This document shows positions 29,326 to 56,519 of a stretch of 64,000 nt of DNA, piece after piece. Each line of letters starts with the position of its first letter. Positions within the stretch are counted from its first letter, which is position 1. The notes below the pieces were generated by a model. It saw only the letters and a program-made list of their open reading frames with translations, did no database searches and had not been told where the DNA came from. This DNA is from Amoebidium appalachense (lineage: Eukaryota > Ichthyosporea). The position numbers and the translations under genes were made by a program. The stretch covers positions 5,146,001 to 5,210,000 of the forward strand of contig CAVNZM010000008.1 in the NCBI GenBank assembly GCA_963693365.1. The letters run 5' to 3'.

Positions 29326-30639
29326 CAGTGTGTGTGCGCGCGTGCATGCGTGTAGATTTGGAAGTTCCTTCCAGTCTGTGTGTGTGCGTGTGCTTGATTG
29401 TGTGCGCATGTGTGCATGTTTATGTCTGGGACTTTCTCTGTGAGTGTGTGCTTTCAAGTTGTGTTTGCGTATGGGTGCATGACAAGTGGTGAACGTATCG
29501 CGGCCTGTCTTAGTGTGGAGCGGTGGTGTGTGGTGGGACACGCATGCAGCATGTTCCGTGTGACGTACCGTACCTATGGCATGTGTTCATACTGTAGCAT
29601 GTGCGTCTGCCACGTATGACTGTGGCCTCAGCCTGTCAGCCGCCGTATGACCAAGTATGCTCTAATAAAGAGCTCTTTTTCAAGGGTATGAGTTGGCACA
29701 TGATCAATCGCTTCGGAAGAGAAATAAATAAGAGCTACCTAGCAGCATGTGCGTAACGGTGGGTGTGTATTCGGGTAGTGTATGATTCTTTCTGCCGAAG
29801 TGCATGTTGGTGACTAATGATTGGGTAATAGTTGACCTCACAAACTCTGAATGGATTGCTGATTGGTTAGGAGCGCACCGATATCGGGTGCTAACTGCTA
29901 ATAGACTGGTCAGATCCAGTTTTGATGACACCAATCGAATCAGTCAGTAAGAAGAGGGTAAATCTGCTGAGGAAGCGTCATTTGCATCTATCATCCTACC
30001 ATTGCATGTTCCACGTTTTAGCTTACTAACCCCTACATATGGAATGTTTGACATAAAAACAATGTTAATGGAATCCTTTGGATAGATGTTCCAGAAACCA
30101 ATTATTCATTAGCTTTTATCGCGTTCTTGAGTGCACCGGCTAATTTCGGGCTGAGTTCCCCATAGCACTGTCTTATCTTTTCACAGATCTTTTACTGTGC
30201 TCTCATGCCCTCAGATGATTACATGTCCGCGCATATCATATCCAGACTTGCAGACCAGGCTTTTCACTCAGTGCCTTCAAGTATGTTGCATTTCTTGGAG
30301 AAAAAAGGTGCTCTGTGATAAAAGATATACCACCAGCTTATAATAATAAGTACATAATTAAACATTTTATCGAATGAAATACATTACTTGAAGCATGATA
30401 TAAACGCATGCAAGTGGGTTCCGGATGTGCTTCGTGTCCGCAGCCTCACAAATGGTTCATCTTATGCACGGATCTAACGTTCACTATGATCCCTCAAATA
30501 CCGTCCCCTCCTCGAAAACACAACGACTCGTTTCACTTTGATGGTTGGAACGAAATTCTAAAAACTTTTCGCTAACTGAATAGCAGTCGGGAAAACAACG
30601 TATTAGTAGTGTAGCTAGCATAGACACAAAGAAGAAAAA
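28250..30639. other. Spacer: TG-rich block then upstream region of the deacetylase gene
   Basis: C and G tracts at about 28,250-28,315 and 28,437-28,457, then TG-rich DNA from 28,730 to 29,460 with pure (TG)n at 29,064-29,136 and 29,270-29,323. From 29,600 the DNA is unique and moderately AT-rich. AATAAA occurs at about 29,653 (TCTAATAAAGAGCTC) and may end an upstream transcript, but no gene was recognised for it. Confidence 0.5.
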
Positions 30640-32677
30640 ATGAATCTTCGCGGTGTGCTTGCAGGCACCGTGGGCGCCTGCCTCCTCACAGCCAAGCCCG
30701 CCACCACAGCAACCACAAACATTGGCCTACGAACACTCGTCATTCACAATAGCCCCGAGGACTTGCAGCTTGCACGCGTTGTGGTGGGTGGGCACGCTGC
30801 ACCCTTCGACGCGTTCCCTAAAACATCCCTCCCTCCCATGGACTCCCCCCAGTGGCATTCTGTTGTTGTTATGAGCTGCGACACAAACACGCTGCAGTTT
30901 GTTCGCCAATACACTCGGAAATATGGCGTGCGTCTTGTTTGCCTACACTCACCCGACGGTTCTACTGCAACCTCCGAGTTGGGTGTTGTTGTTACTAGCT
31001 ATGGGGGTGAGCGCGCTGTTGCTTTTGATGGGTCTCCCTTTGGGCGCTCGGTGGCGGACGTCATGAACGTGGAAACAACGCACGATTTGAACAAGGACGC
31101 ACACACACCAGCCTCATACACAATCACCAACACCACTATGACAAGGCCTTTTCTTCGCTACACCAATGCCGCAAATGGCCCCGAGCAGACAACAGGAAAC
31201 ACGGGCGTCGCAGCGTTCATTTCAACCAACGGGAACACGGAGGAGATGCATTTCGCGTTTAAGGCTTGGGCTCACGAACTCTGCCCTACCAGGGGTCCCT
31301 GCCTCACGGATATGGCGGCCAAGCCGATGAACTATCAGTATAGCAGGTTTTCAATGGCGCTCGGAAACGTGTGGTTTCAGTGGGCAACCAGGGGGGTGTA
31401 TATTGGAAAGCGTCGCGTGTATCTGCAACTGCACATTGACGACTACTTTGCACCCAACGTGCTTCATGACGGCAGCAAACTGCGCATCACATATGGCGAT
31501 GTGCAGCAGGCCTCCGACTGGGCTCGCAATGTTGCTACAAAACACAACCTACCTGCTGGGTCGGCAATCACCCTCGAGATGGCATACAATGGTTTTGCGC
31601 ATTCCGCCGCAGATTACGACGCACAATTCCGTGAGTGATTCCCCCTATCAAAATCCTAAATGTACAACCAATCATCTTGTTTTCGTTCGTACTGGGCTTC
31701 CTTGACGACTCTTTCCTTTCATTCCAATTTTACTTCAATTAGTCCCTCCTTGATATCTATTTTGATTTCTCTGCATTTTGTGTCCATGCACGAGCAGTTC
31801 TTACCTCCCCCCCCCCCTTCATTCCTCCTAACACAGCCCCCCCTTGCCCCCTCCCCCCTCCCCCCCCCCCCCCCTTCCACCACCACCACCCCTTCACCCT
31901 ATTCCCTTCCATAATTATGCATGCATGTCTTATCCCCTACCCACCTACCTATTGAACAAACCCCCCCCCTCCCCCAAAATACACACACACACACACACAC
32001 CCCAACCCACCCCTACCTCCACCCCACCCACCACACATATCGAGCCAAGCTGACAACATTTCTTTCTTTTTTCTTTTTCATGTGCAGCCAACGACAAGGG
32101 TCTTCGCAAGGCGACGGAGGATTTCCTCGGAGACTTCAACTGGGTCAGCCACACGTGGACACACAACCACCTGGACTTTTTGGGGTCGTGGAACTGCAAC
32201 AGTGGGAAGGCATACACGTGCCACACCCCCAGGTATGTAGATTATGCACGTGCACATAATGTCTTTGTATTTGCTGCAGCTGCAGTGTCTGCAGCAACGG
32301 ATAATGCCATTGCCACACCTACACGGGAGAAATTTGTCTACTGCTCGCGTAAGCACAGTGCACAGTTATGGAGACCATGCACATGCGTGCGGCGAGCACA
32401 CACAACCACCCAACACCCGCACGCACACACACACACACACACATGTACAGACAGACAGAGGGAAAGAGGCACACACACCTTCGTGTGCCACACATAAATA
32501 TCCTCACACACGCACATGCACAAGCCAAACATGAGCACGAACACACACACACACATGGACACATACACACGCACACAACACTTACACAACGAACACCCCG
32601 ACCTCACCCACCCACACACACACCCACCCACACACACATGCACCTCCCCCCCCACCCCCTCCCTCCCTCCCCCTCCC

Positions 32678-32725
<48 letters not shown>

Positions 32726-33083
32726 AGGGAGCGCAACCACCTCGAGTTCCTCTACAACCAAAACCTCGCCACCGGTGTGGAGGTACCCACCATTCTCGCA
32801 GGACAAAACAACACCATGTGGGATTACGCAATGGCCAAGACCCCCTGCTGCAACATGTTCTACCAGAAACAGGAACTCGCTAAGAAGAGATACTCCCCTT
32901 CATGCCTGGTTACGCCCGAGGTTTCCGGCCTCTACCCCCTAGGGTTCAACGGGGAGAGGGGGATCCCCGGAAACAAGGATGCTCTCATTCCAATGATCGA
33001 GACTGGAATCAGGACGGTCGTGGGGGACAACTCGAGGTGGGAGCTCAACGCTAAGGTATGTCAGATCCATTAAGAAGGGTTTT

Positions 33084-33130
<47 letters not shown>

Positions 33131-33332
33131 GGGTGAACGGTGGAGGGGGTGGAGGGGGTGGGGACGGGGGACGGGGGGGGGTGGAGGGAGGGAGGGAGAT
33201 GTTTAGGGGAAAGTTGCAGAGACAGGATAAGTGATGGGGAATTTGGAGGGGGGGGGGGGGGGGGGGGGAGGAAGGGGGGGGGAAGGTAGAAGAGTGTGCG
33301 GGTATAGATTGGGTGTGTGCATTGGGCAAGTT

Positions 33333-33377
<45 letters not shown>

Positions 33378-35219
33378 CTCCCTCCGCGTCCCTCTCTCTC
33401 CCACGACCCTGTTCCTGTTCACCATCACCTCCCCCATATCTCCTCCCTCCCGCCACCCCATTTCTCCACTCTTCTACCACACTGTTGCCACATCTCCTCC
33501 CTCCCGCCACCCCATTAATCCCCTCTTCTACAACACTATTCGCCATTTATCCCCTCTACCACCATCACATATCCCGCCTCTTCCCCCACCCCACTCACCA
33601 TCTCTTCCCCCTCCTCCTCCACAGGACTCTGTGCATCATGGTGTGTGGGTGGGCAAGGACAATTATGGTGTCGACAACGGTCCCCTGATCATCCCTCGTG
33701 CCGCCATGTCCATTGCATACCAGGCGGCAGACCCCACACTGTGGGTCAAGTGGTACAACGACATGAGGGCGTGCGAGAACGACTTTGGGCCTAGGTGCAA
33801 GAACGGTACAAACTACACATTTGACGAGGCTATGGCAAGGTATCTGCCCTACTCACACGACCTTTTACTCCAAGCGAAAAGCAAATGGATGTGTTGTCAT
33901 TGGACACATACATGCACCTGCCTAGCCTCCCCCCTCCCGTCTTATCCTCCACCCCCCTCCCGCCCCCCCCCCTCCCCCCCCCTCCCCCTCCTTTCCGATT
34001 TTGCCCTGCAATCATCACTTTCCATCCAGAAATCCCCCCCTCCCCCCTCCCCCTCCCCCCCCCCCCCCCCCCCCCCCCCCCTGCCCCCTCCCCCCCCCCC
34101 CCCTTCCCCCCTCGCCCCCCCCCCCAAACATGCACACCTACACACACATTCCTTGTGCCTGAAGGCTGCTCGTGTAGACCCGCCACCCCTTGGCACCAAC
34201 ATTCAACACTCTTGCATGAACGGCTTCCTCTTGCCCCTCCAATACAGCAAGCCTACCCATCCTAACCCCCCTTCTCTTCTCCCCTCCCCGCAGGAACACT
34301 GAGATCGGGCTGTTCTATCTGCTTCAGTACCGTGCCGATGCCTTCATGTTCCACCAGACCAACATCCACTTCACGCCCCTCAACGGCACCAACATCTCCC
34401 TCACCACCTACTGGGCAGACCGTGTGCTAGACGACTACTCCAAGTATATCAAGGGCTTCCCCATCACCTCCCCGAGGATGGAGGACGCCGGCGAGATTTT
34501 CCGTGAACGCATGGCTATGGATGCGTGCGGTTTGGCCGCCACAGTGCAGGTGGGTTCTTTACTCTATATTTTGCTTGGAAAACAGTGCAGCAGTAGCCCG
34601 CCCGCCCCCCCCCTCCCCCCCCCCCCCCCCCCCCCACCCTCTCCAAACCAGCCGCCTTTTCCTGCTAAAACATCAAATTGCTCAGTACTCTTGTCACAAA
34701 CTCCCCACCCTCTTTCTCCCCCCTCCCCCGGGCCCCTCCCCCCCCCCCCCCCCCCCCCCTATACCACCACCACAACAACATCTCCACCATCCACCCACAC
34801 CGTTGTCCCAACACTGTTTATTAAATACCAACAAGACACGGTCACTATTGAAATGCCATACAAGTACTCGCCACCGCCAACATCAATCAACCACTAAAAT
34901 TTCACTCCATGCACAGGTTGTGGACGGGGTGTGGAAGCAGCTCAGCCTCGAGGCCAGGAACGGGTCGTGCAACGCATCCATCTCCACGGGTCAGCTCAGC
35001 GGGGTGGGTCTGGACCTTCCTAATAAGGAAACTTATGGCCCGGACCACACGTACAAGATCCCTTTGGAGAAGGGACAGAAGGTGTCGTATGCTATGAGGA
35101 CGGAGGATTTGGGTCAGGACACTAATTCGGCGGCGGGGATGGGTGCCGGGGGCAAGCCAAGCTCACCGTTTGCACTGGTGATGGCGGTGGGTGCCATGGT
35201 GTGTGGCATGGCTTTGTAG
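30640..35219 (+). CDS. Agd3-like polysaccharide deacetylase (CE18), probably GPI-anchored
   Basis: Six exons join in phase: 30,640-31,630; 32,088-32,232; 32,728-33,055; 33,625-33,839; 34,294-34,549; 34,917-35,219, giving 745 residues. All introns are GT-AG, and the acceptor of exon 3 is preceded by (CA)n. A signal peptide opens the protein. Residues ~30-260 correspond to the N-terminal region of Agd3-type proteins. Next come HIDDYF (265-270) and HTWTHNH (352-358), matching the Asp and His-x3-His metal-binding motifs of NodB-like deacetylases. The C-terminus is a small-residue linker then FALVMAVGAMVCGMAL with no basic tail, typical of a GPI signal. Agd3 removes acetyl groups from N-acetylgalactosamine in fungal galactosaminogalactan; an analogous surface polymer is inferred here. 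Length matches the family (~750 residues). Confidence 0.85.
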
Positions 35220-35521
35220 ATATGTTGAATGTGAATTTAGTGATTTCTTGAATCGCTCCGACAGAATTTTGCAAATCATTTGAGTTGTTGAACGAATATG
35301 GTTCAAGATGTTTTCGATTTTGTTTTCAACTGGCATTCAGCTCAGCTGGTTGTAAGCAACGTAATGCCAGCTTAACTGGTTAATATATGTACAGAGAAAA
35401 AACTTGGTCGATACTCTAGGGGGAAGGGTGGGGGGAGAGGGGGAGGGGGGTGAAGGGGGGGTCTCATTATGCACGAATGGAACTCTTTAAATCGAGGCTG
35501 CGCCTCGCTGGGCAAATGTTA

Positions 35522-35565
<44 letters not shown>

Positions 35566-35910
35566 TTATATTCACCTTATGTACATGATCACTGATGCCT
35601 CGCCGGGAGTGAAACGGGATAAATAAAAGTACATGATCACTGAGGTGTACACGTGTTATGTCTACTAGCTAGTGTGGCAAGAATCAGAAGTTTATAAATC
35701 AGTAAAAGAAACACACGAAGAGCAGCTTGTGTGCGGTTTGCAGGGAGGATAAGCGTTGAGCAATGATACGTATACCGTGCACCTTTACTATATAAGTGCC
35801 ATAACGCTTGCTTTAGGCACGGATATCGTAACGTTTCTCTGATTACCATAGTGTTTCAAATCCCTTGCTGCATGCAAGTATACGCGCCAATGCTGTCGTT
35901 TTGCAACAAT

Positions 35911-35941
<31 letters not shown>

Positions 35942-36345
35942 CAGACCTCCCCATTCCTCAATACCTCGAATATAGACGACAAACTTTGACGGTAAACGAT
36001 TATTGATATTGACGGTTCATAATATTCATCTATCTTGATACTTGCATACCGTGAATCCCGTAACCCTACCCTCCTCCCCCCTTCCCCCATGGCTACTCCC
36101 CCCTCCCTTTTTAAAAAAAAAACCACCCCCACGCGGCCCCCCCCCATGCATAGGTGTGTGCACAAAATGGCAAAGCCAGTTGGACCTGAGATATCCCAAC
36201 ACATACACACATGAACTTATATCTTTATATACGTTACGGAAGCACATAAACTCATGGTGAATAGATGCTTAGCTATAGGCCTGCACTTCAGTGCTTAGTC
36301 CCCGTGCCGGCCCCCTTACTCCTCCCCCCCCCCCTCCCTCCACCG

Positions 36346-36377
<32 letters not shown>

Positions 36378-36482
36378 CGTCCCACCCCCCCCCACCCCCC
36401 ACCCCACCCCCGGGGGGGGGGGGGGGGGGGGGGGGAGGGGACTAGTGGCTGTCAGAAACCGTGGCCGGGGGAGGAAGGGGGA

Positions 36483-36515
<33 letters not shown>

Positions 36516-36608
36516 GGGGCAGCACGCACGCCGGCTTTCGAGCTCCCCACACCCGCATCCCAGGGATAACCTTATCGTGAAAGCTGCTCCCCCCCTCCCC
36601 TTTCCCCC

Positions 36609-36674
<66 letters not shown>

Positions 36675-37373
36675 TCGACACAGGATAAAGCCCGTATAAG
36701 TGAAGTAATCGTACCCGTCCAGGTGAGTGAAAACTTTTTGAAATTACCTTTAGTACCGTAGCATTCCCGTCTTTGAGTTAAAATGTAACCCACGTCCGAG
36801 ATTCCTTTTAGTGTGCTGTAGGTGAATAATAGGTGCAAAGTTTGTGTGTCGTTGGAGGGAGAAAAAACAAAAGAAAGAAAGGAAGGAAGGAAGGAAAAAG
36901 GGGGGAGGAAGGAGGAAGAGGAGGGCGGGGACAGAAAAGTGCAACGGTCGCGGTGGGCACGGTACATATGTACTGGTGAAGAATATCAAAATGAGCGATG
37001 CCACACTCTTACAGCATTTAAAGACACTGCGACCGCGGGTGAACGTTAACTGTGGAATGGGGATGTTTCTTGTTTCGGTGGTGTGGAATAAGATTCTCCT
37101 AACCTAAGGAAAAAGCAAATTTTCACGTGTTAAACAAAGCTTAATTAGTAATATCTAGTTATTCATGCATTTTTTTATGCCGTTTTGTTCCCGGAGGGAC
37201 CCTTTTGGGGGCCCTCAGAGGGACTACCGTCTTCCACCCAGCACCGACTATTCTAGCTGGGGTTCTACGGTGCCATTAGCTAAGCTAATGCACCTCTACC
37301 AATCCTAACCATTTGTACACACTTAGCCCAGGATTTTTCACCCCAGCCACACTATCTATTCAATGCATGTGTC

Positions 37374-37411
<38 letters not shown>

Positions 37412-37454
37412 TGTGTGGGTGTGGGTGTGTGTGTGGGTGTGTGTGGGTGTGTGT

Positions 37455-37488
<34 letters not shown>

Positions 37489-38140
37489 ACTTGTGTGTGT
37501 GTGCGTGTATGTGTGTGTGTGTGTTCGGGAGAGAGCAAAGGGGGGGGGGGGGAGGTGAGAACCCCTTCTGAAATGGCCACTGTGAACCCCCCGGCCGGGG
37601 GGGGGCTAAGGGAACGGGGAGGCCGGGGAGGGGGGGAGAGGGGGGGGGGGGGGGGGGGGTCGGAATTCCACAGGAAGGGGGGAGGGGTCTGCATCTCCTC
37701 CTCCTCCCTCACACGTACACAAGCTCAATACGGACACGTCACGCGCTATGTAAACTTTAAAAAATTGCATAGATGTTTACGAACCAAGCCGTGACACGGG
37801 AAGGAGCTCTGGTTGTTGTTGTTTTTCTTTTTTCTTTTTTTTCTTTTTAGTGTTTTGTTTTGATCAATTTGTTTCATGAGCCCTAGTTTCCTTATGGGAC
37901 TGATAAGCACTGATCCATTAGCGATTAGCCTGATAAGGCAAGTGGCGCCCTATTCTCTGTGCGAGGGTGCTTTCTGATTGGTTTAGCAAGCACCAATGCT
38001 CCGTTATCGTGGCGGGAAAGCTCTCCTCGTGGTTCCAACAAGGCCCAAAAACAACTCAGAGCCAGTACAAAAGAGTAAACTGACGCGTGTGTGTTGTGTG
38101 AAGAAGTGTGTTTTAGGCAAGTCTCAGAAACAGAAAAAAA
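35220..38140. other. Intergenic spacer after the deacetylase gene
   Basis: AATAAA at 35,622-35,627 is the first good polyadenylation signal, about 400 bp after the stop. The rest holds a tiny retroposon (35,490-35,559), a C tract (35,913-35,939), facing C and G tracts (36,330-36,435), another G tract (36,487-36,514), (CA)n (36,610-36,671), TG-rich DNA (37,374-37,526), and G tracts (37,640-37,660). No gene recognised. Confidence 0.5.
35490..35559 (+). mobile_element. Very short retroposon with poly(A) and 9-bp TSD
   Basis: AACTCTTTA occurs on both sides (35,481-35,489 and 35,560-35,568). Between the two lies a 35-bp body, containing the hairpin CGAGGCTGCGCCTCG, and then an A tract of about 35. 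Target duplication plus terminal poly(A) is the signature of LINE-type retroposition, here of a severely 5'-truncated transcript. Confidence 0.75.
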
Positions 38141-38144
38141 GGGC

Positions 38145-38299
38145 ATGAGGCGAGCGCAAATTTGGGTGCAGCGGTGCTAACCTGAGTTTGAGAAACGTCT
38201 GAGGGAGAACTTCTCGCAAAGGCTATTACGAGATCAACACCACGGTTTGTCTGGTGAGGCGGGGACCACCCTGCAGCTGGATCTAGCACATCTAATCAG
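38145..38299 (+). other. Possible 5' non-coding or alternative exon of the transporter gene
   Basis: The segment ends in a textbook GC-AG type donor (CAG|GCAAGT at 38,297-38,304) and most of it reads as plausible protein (FEKRLRENFSQRLLRDQHHG). The only in-frame ATG (38,145) is followed by TAA after 11 codons. A second candidate exon at 38,718-38,822 (acceptor TCTTCCAG) continues the frame and stops at a TGA that overlaps the ATG chosen for the transporter (ATGA at 38,790-38,793). It could be a 5' leader with upstream frames, or another gene's end. Confidence 0.35.
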
Positions 38300-38789
38300 G
38301 CAAGTACAGGAAAATCGGTAGGAAAGTGGCAGGTAGAAGGTAGACCATTTGTAGGCACAAACCGCAAAATGCATATACTAAGCTACAGCTTCGCCCAACG
38401 TGTTTTCATGACCCTCCTTGTGGGCCTAAGTATGTGGAACACCTCTGGAACAGGTGTGCTCTACCCAACAGAATCTTGAGGCTCTCTTTTGTATAGTATT
38501 GGAAAAGGGTGCAAAAAGGTTTCAGCGTTGGGTATGAACTTAAATTTCAGAGGCTTCAAGGACGTAGCTCAATGTTTCCCTTTTTTTACGCAGCAAAGAT
38601 CTTGTCTGATGCATCAGCGATCCGATCCACTGGCTTTGCGCTCCTGACTTGATCGAACATCATAGAGTATGCTTGAGTTAACTTTTGTAGCTAACAGTAA
38701 CATATGGTGTCTTCCAGGAGGGAGCACTTCAGCAGTGTTGGGGATCCCGTTGTAGACTCAGGGGAACCCCAGATTACCTGGAAGCTAAG

Positions 38790-52545
<13,756 letters not shown>

Positions 52546-52859
52546 CATCATTCAATTATGAAATGTTAGATAGTATTAGATGCGGGTGAGGTGGCTATAT
52601 GAGATCATTATAGTGAATGAATGATTACTACGTATTAGTAGCATAGGTGATAGACCAAGTATTATGGTGGGGTAGGGATAGGGTCGCCACCAAGCCATGT
52701 GACTTTGGGACTTGTGTTTAGGGTTTGACATGACTGTTTTGAACTGCGATTGTATTGGTGGTATTAACAGATTTAAATATGACGTGTGATCATAGCGTGC
52801 GCACACATGTGCATCTAATATGCACGCACACGCGCGCGCGCACACGCACACACACACAC

Positions 52860-52950
<91 letters not shown>

Positions 52951-53355
52951 GTGCACGAGACAAGCACACAAATGCGACGTACACAAATGCGGCCTGAAAA
53001 ATCACTTCGCGGTTTTTACATGTGTACATTATTGGTACCTGAGCTTTGCAGTGGCGCAATACCTTTGTCAATCGACCCGCACAGCTTAGAAACGAGATAT
53101 TCCCTTTTGCACAAAGTTTAACCAACTAAATTAGAATACAACAAACTTTCTCGCAAAACCTTGGCCGGTGTGTTGATGTGCACGTGCCATCTGTCAAATA
53201 TATCAATAAAATAAAGCTTTTATAACAAGGGATTCTTAAAAACTAGGTGGCGGGGGAGGGAGGGGGGGGGGGGGGGGAGGGAACGCCTGCCCCGGTGCAG
53301 GGGGAAGGGGGGGGGGGGGTGCTGCTTGTTGGTTATGGTGGGTCCTCCCCGCTGT

Positions 53356-53386
<31 letters not shown>

Positions 53387-53550
53387 CCCTCCTCCCCGCC
53401 CCACCCCTACCCCCCATCCCCGCTGCCTCTCCCTACCTAGACACCTCTTCCGCCTCTCCCTGCCCACCAACTTCTTATATGCGTCTCGCGGATACCACAA
53501 ACTAGGTTGGGGCAACCACTAAATTAACATACTTCCTTTTTTTGTGTGTA

Positions 53551-53586
<36 letters not shown>

Positions 53587-53593
53587 CGTGCAT

Positions 53594-53624
<31 letters not shown>

Positions 53625-53688
53625 CGTACGTGCGTACGTCAACTATTGAATTTGTGTCGTGTGTCGTCTCTCTCTCCCTCTTTCTCTT

Positions 53689-53744
<56 letters not shown>

Positions 53745-54168
53745 ACGGTACGCGCGCGCGTGTGTATGATCGCGCGAGCACATTTGTGTGCACAAGTGTG
53801 TGCGGGAATGCATAGATGTGTGTGTTTACTAGATAGACAAGGGCGAGGAGTGCCGAGCAGGGGGGAAGAGGGGGGGGGGGAGGGGGGGGGGGAGGGGGGG
53901 GGGGGCGGAGGAGAGAGAGAAAGATAAGGGCGGATATATATCCCCTTAATCACGATAAATGGACAGCACGCACTGAGATAAGGCCGTTGTCTTTATTCAT
54001 CTAACAAGGGCAGCAATTTAATCTCGACTATGCACATTGTAGGCACATGGGTTGATGATGCACTGCCAGCACCCGGACATATTATATTCTTATGCATTCG
54101 TACTTGGCAAGTTTTAGGGCAGCCATGCGATTTATCACTCATTGGGGCCGCATTCATCCGTCTCTCCC

Positions 54169-54229
<61 letters not shown>

Positions 54230-55012
54230 ACACCCCAAAAAAATAATAAAAATAAAAATAAATAAATAAATAAATTAAAAATTAAAAATAAAAACAAAAA
54301 TAAAACCATTATAGATGGCACTATTTTTCAGACCTAGCCCCCGTCAATTTGGTTAAGTTGTTGGTTTGCATGTATGAGTGTGTGCTGTCTCTCTCGACCA
54401 CCTCGTGTCATCAGAAACCAATAACATTAGTATGCTGTAAACCTCCCCCAAGTGCAACAATCACCAAAAGAGTTCCTACATGCCATTCGAGAAATAGACT
54501 CCGCCACACAGGCCCGAGACATACTAACACGAAGCAAAAAGTGGGCTTAAGTTGCTTAACCCATTCATGCATCCCGACATTCGCATATCCACTCATAAGA
54601 TGCCGTGGCTTGACAATCAATTACAGCCATGCAAACCTCAGCCTAGGCTCCGCCACTGTATGCCCACACCAGTACCCTCACCCCCCCCCCCCTTCCCCCC
54701 CCCTCCCTCCCCCCTCTTCCCCTCCTTCCCCCCCCCCCCCCCCCCCCCCCCCGGGGTGCCCTCCCCTCCCTGCAGGCCCTAACTAGCTGTAGTGCCACAC
54801 AGGCACAACTGAGATAAGCTATCTTTAAAACACTAGGGCCCAACCCTACGGCATTATATAAATCCGCTCTGAACATACTTATTGAGCAACACGCAGCTCT
54901 TTACTATGCGTATTTGTGAAATCGAAATCATGCACATGTGGTTGTGCACATCCCTCCACCCAGGCCCTGGTCATCACGTGCACACCCATGCAGGCATCTG
55001 ATTGGCCCCATA
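52546..55012. other. Convergent intergenic spacer between transporter and ORC2
   Basis: Overlapping AATAAA signals at 53,205-53,215 could end the transporter transcript. Also present: (CA)n (52,852-52,949), G and C tracts (53,259-53,380, 53,872-53,905, 54,169-54,215), TG and CT repeats (53,549-53,745), an A-rich AAATAAATAAATAAA stretch (54,237-54,305), and C tracts at 54,679-54,751. No gene or RNA recognised. Confidence 0.55.
53205..53215 (+). terminator. Candidate polyadenylation signal for the transporter gene
   Basis: AATAAAATAAA contains two overlapping AATAAA hexamers 660 bp past the stop codon, with no better signal nearer. Confidence 0.4.
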
Positions 55013-55592
55013 TCATGCGTCCAGCTCCTTTTCCAGCTGTGTCCTCACCTGGCCCACCGTGACTTTGTCCAATCCCAGCACGTAGTGGTCCTGCCCGTCC
55101 GCCCCCTGCAATAACAAATATCAGCGATCTCCCCCCCCCCCCCCCCCCCCAATAAAAACACACACACACTACCATACACACACACCCTCTCAACCCCCTC
55201 CCCCTTCTCCTCCCACTCCTCAGCCCCCACCCCCACCCCTGTGCCCTTCCCTCCTCCTCATCCCCTTCCCCCTTCTCCCCCCCCCCCCTTTTTCTCCTCC
55301 TCTCCCCTTTCCCCCCCTTCCCCTCCCCCTCCCCCCCCCCCCCCCCCCCCCCCCCCCTCCCCCGCCCTCCTCCTTCACCCACCCACACACACACACACAC
55401 ACATATACACACATAGGCGCACCAACCTTCCTGACCAGCATAAGGTGGTGATCCACAAACTGTGTGGTCTGTGTTCTGAAGGTCACCATGTTGTTGACTA
55501 GAAACCTGTCTCGACACTCGCTGAAGTATTCACGCTCAGACATCCCTGCAGCAGACGGGGCGGGGGGCAAGGCGGAGGGGGAGGGGGAGGGA

Positions 55593-55630
<38 letters not shown>

Positions 55631-56488
55631 GGGGGTTGTCAGCATGCGTTATAGAGTGCGAAGTCCACGTTCATAACGGAAAGCGCAACATAGATTGCAA
55701 AGCACAGACAAAGAGTATACCATTACAAGCGGCGGGGTGGGGGGGGGGGAGGATGGGGGGGGGGGGGTGGGGGGGGTAGAGGGGGGTCAATGTGAGCTCC
55801 CTTACCTCATACCACTTTGGGAAGCCCCAAGAATGCAGAACAAGGGTACAAATCACAAACACACGATGCAAAACAACGAGAAACACGGTGAAGAACAACA
55901 TGCAAAAGCAAACATCCAAAGTAAGCCTGCAATCAACAACAACAAGCCCTATATCAGTAGAAACTTATCTTGGAGCGCGTTTGTGTGTGGGGGTGTTTTT
56001 TTTTTTTTTTTTTTTTTTTTTTGGTGTGTGTGTGTGTGGTGGGGGGGGGGGGGGGGGGGGGGGGGGAAAGAAAGCAGGCCTACCCTGATAATCTGTGCCT
56101 GTAGCATCTGCCTGGTGCACGGCCAGCACATGGAATATAGCCCTTGCCGTAGGGTTGAGCGAACGCAAAACAACCATGGCTCGCACCCAGCCACCCTCTG
56201 CACCCGCAGCTAGCTGACTATCTTCATACTCTGTCTCGTGCTGTTGTGGTTAGGGTTAGTGATCGGAAAAAGGCATAAAAGGGACGTGTTAAGTGGCTAA
56301 GATTCGTTAGGTGTGTGTGTGTGGTGGTGGTGGGGGGGGGGGGGGGAGAGGGGGGGGGGGGGGGGGGGGGGGGGGGGAAGGCATTGGGAAGTGGTGGTGG
56401 GGAGAGGGGAGGATGAGAGGATGTGTGTGTGAGAGTGTGTGATTGAGTGTGAGTGAGAGTATGAGAGAGAGAGAGAGAGAGGAAGAGA

Positions 56489-56519
<31 letters not shown>

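Noticed and set aside
38145-38300. Alternative genetic code with TAA read as an amino acid, from the interrupted frame upstream of the transporter
   Set aside because: The transporter itself ends at TAA, ORC2 at TGA and the deacetylase at TAG in the right places, and no other gene needs a reassigned stop. Leader exon or wrong frame is simpler.
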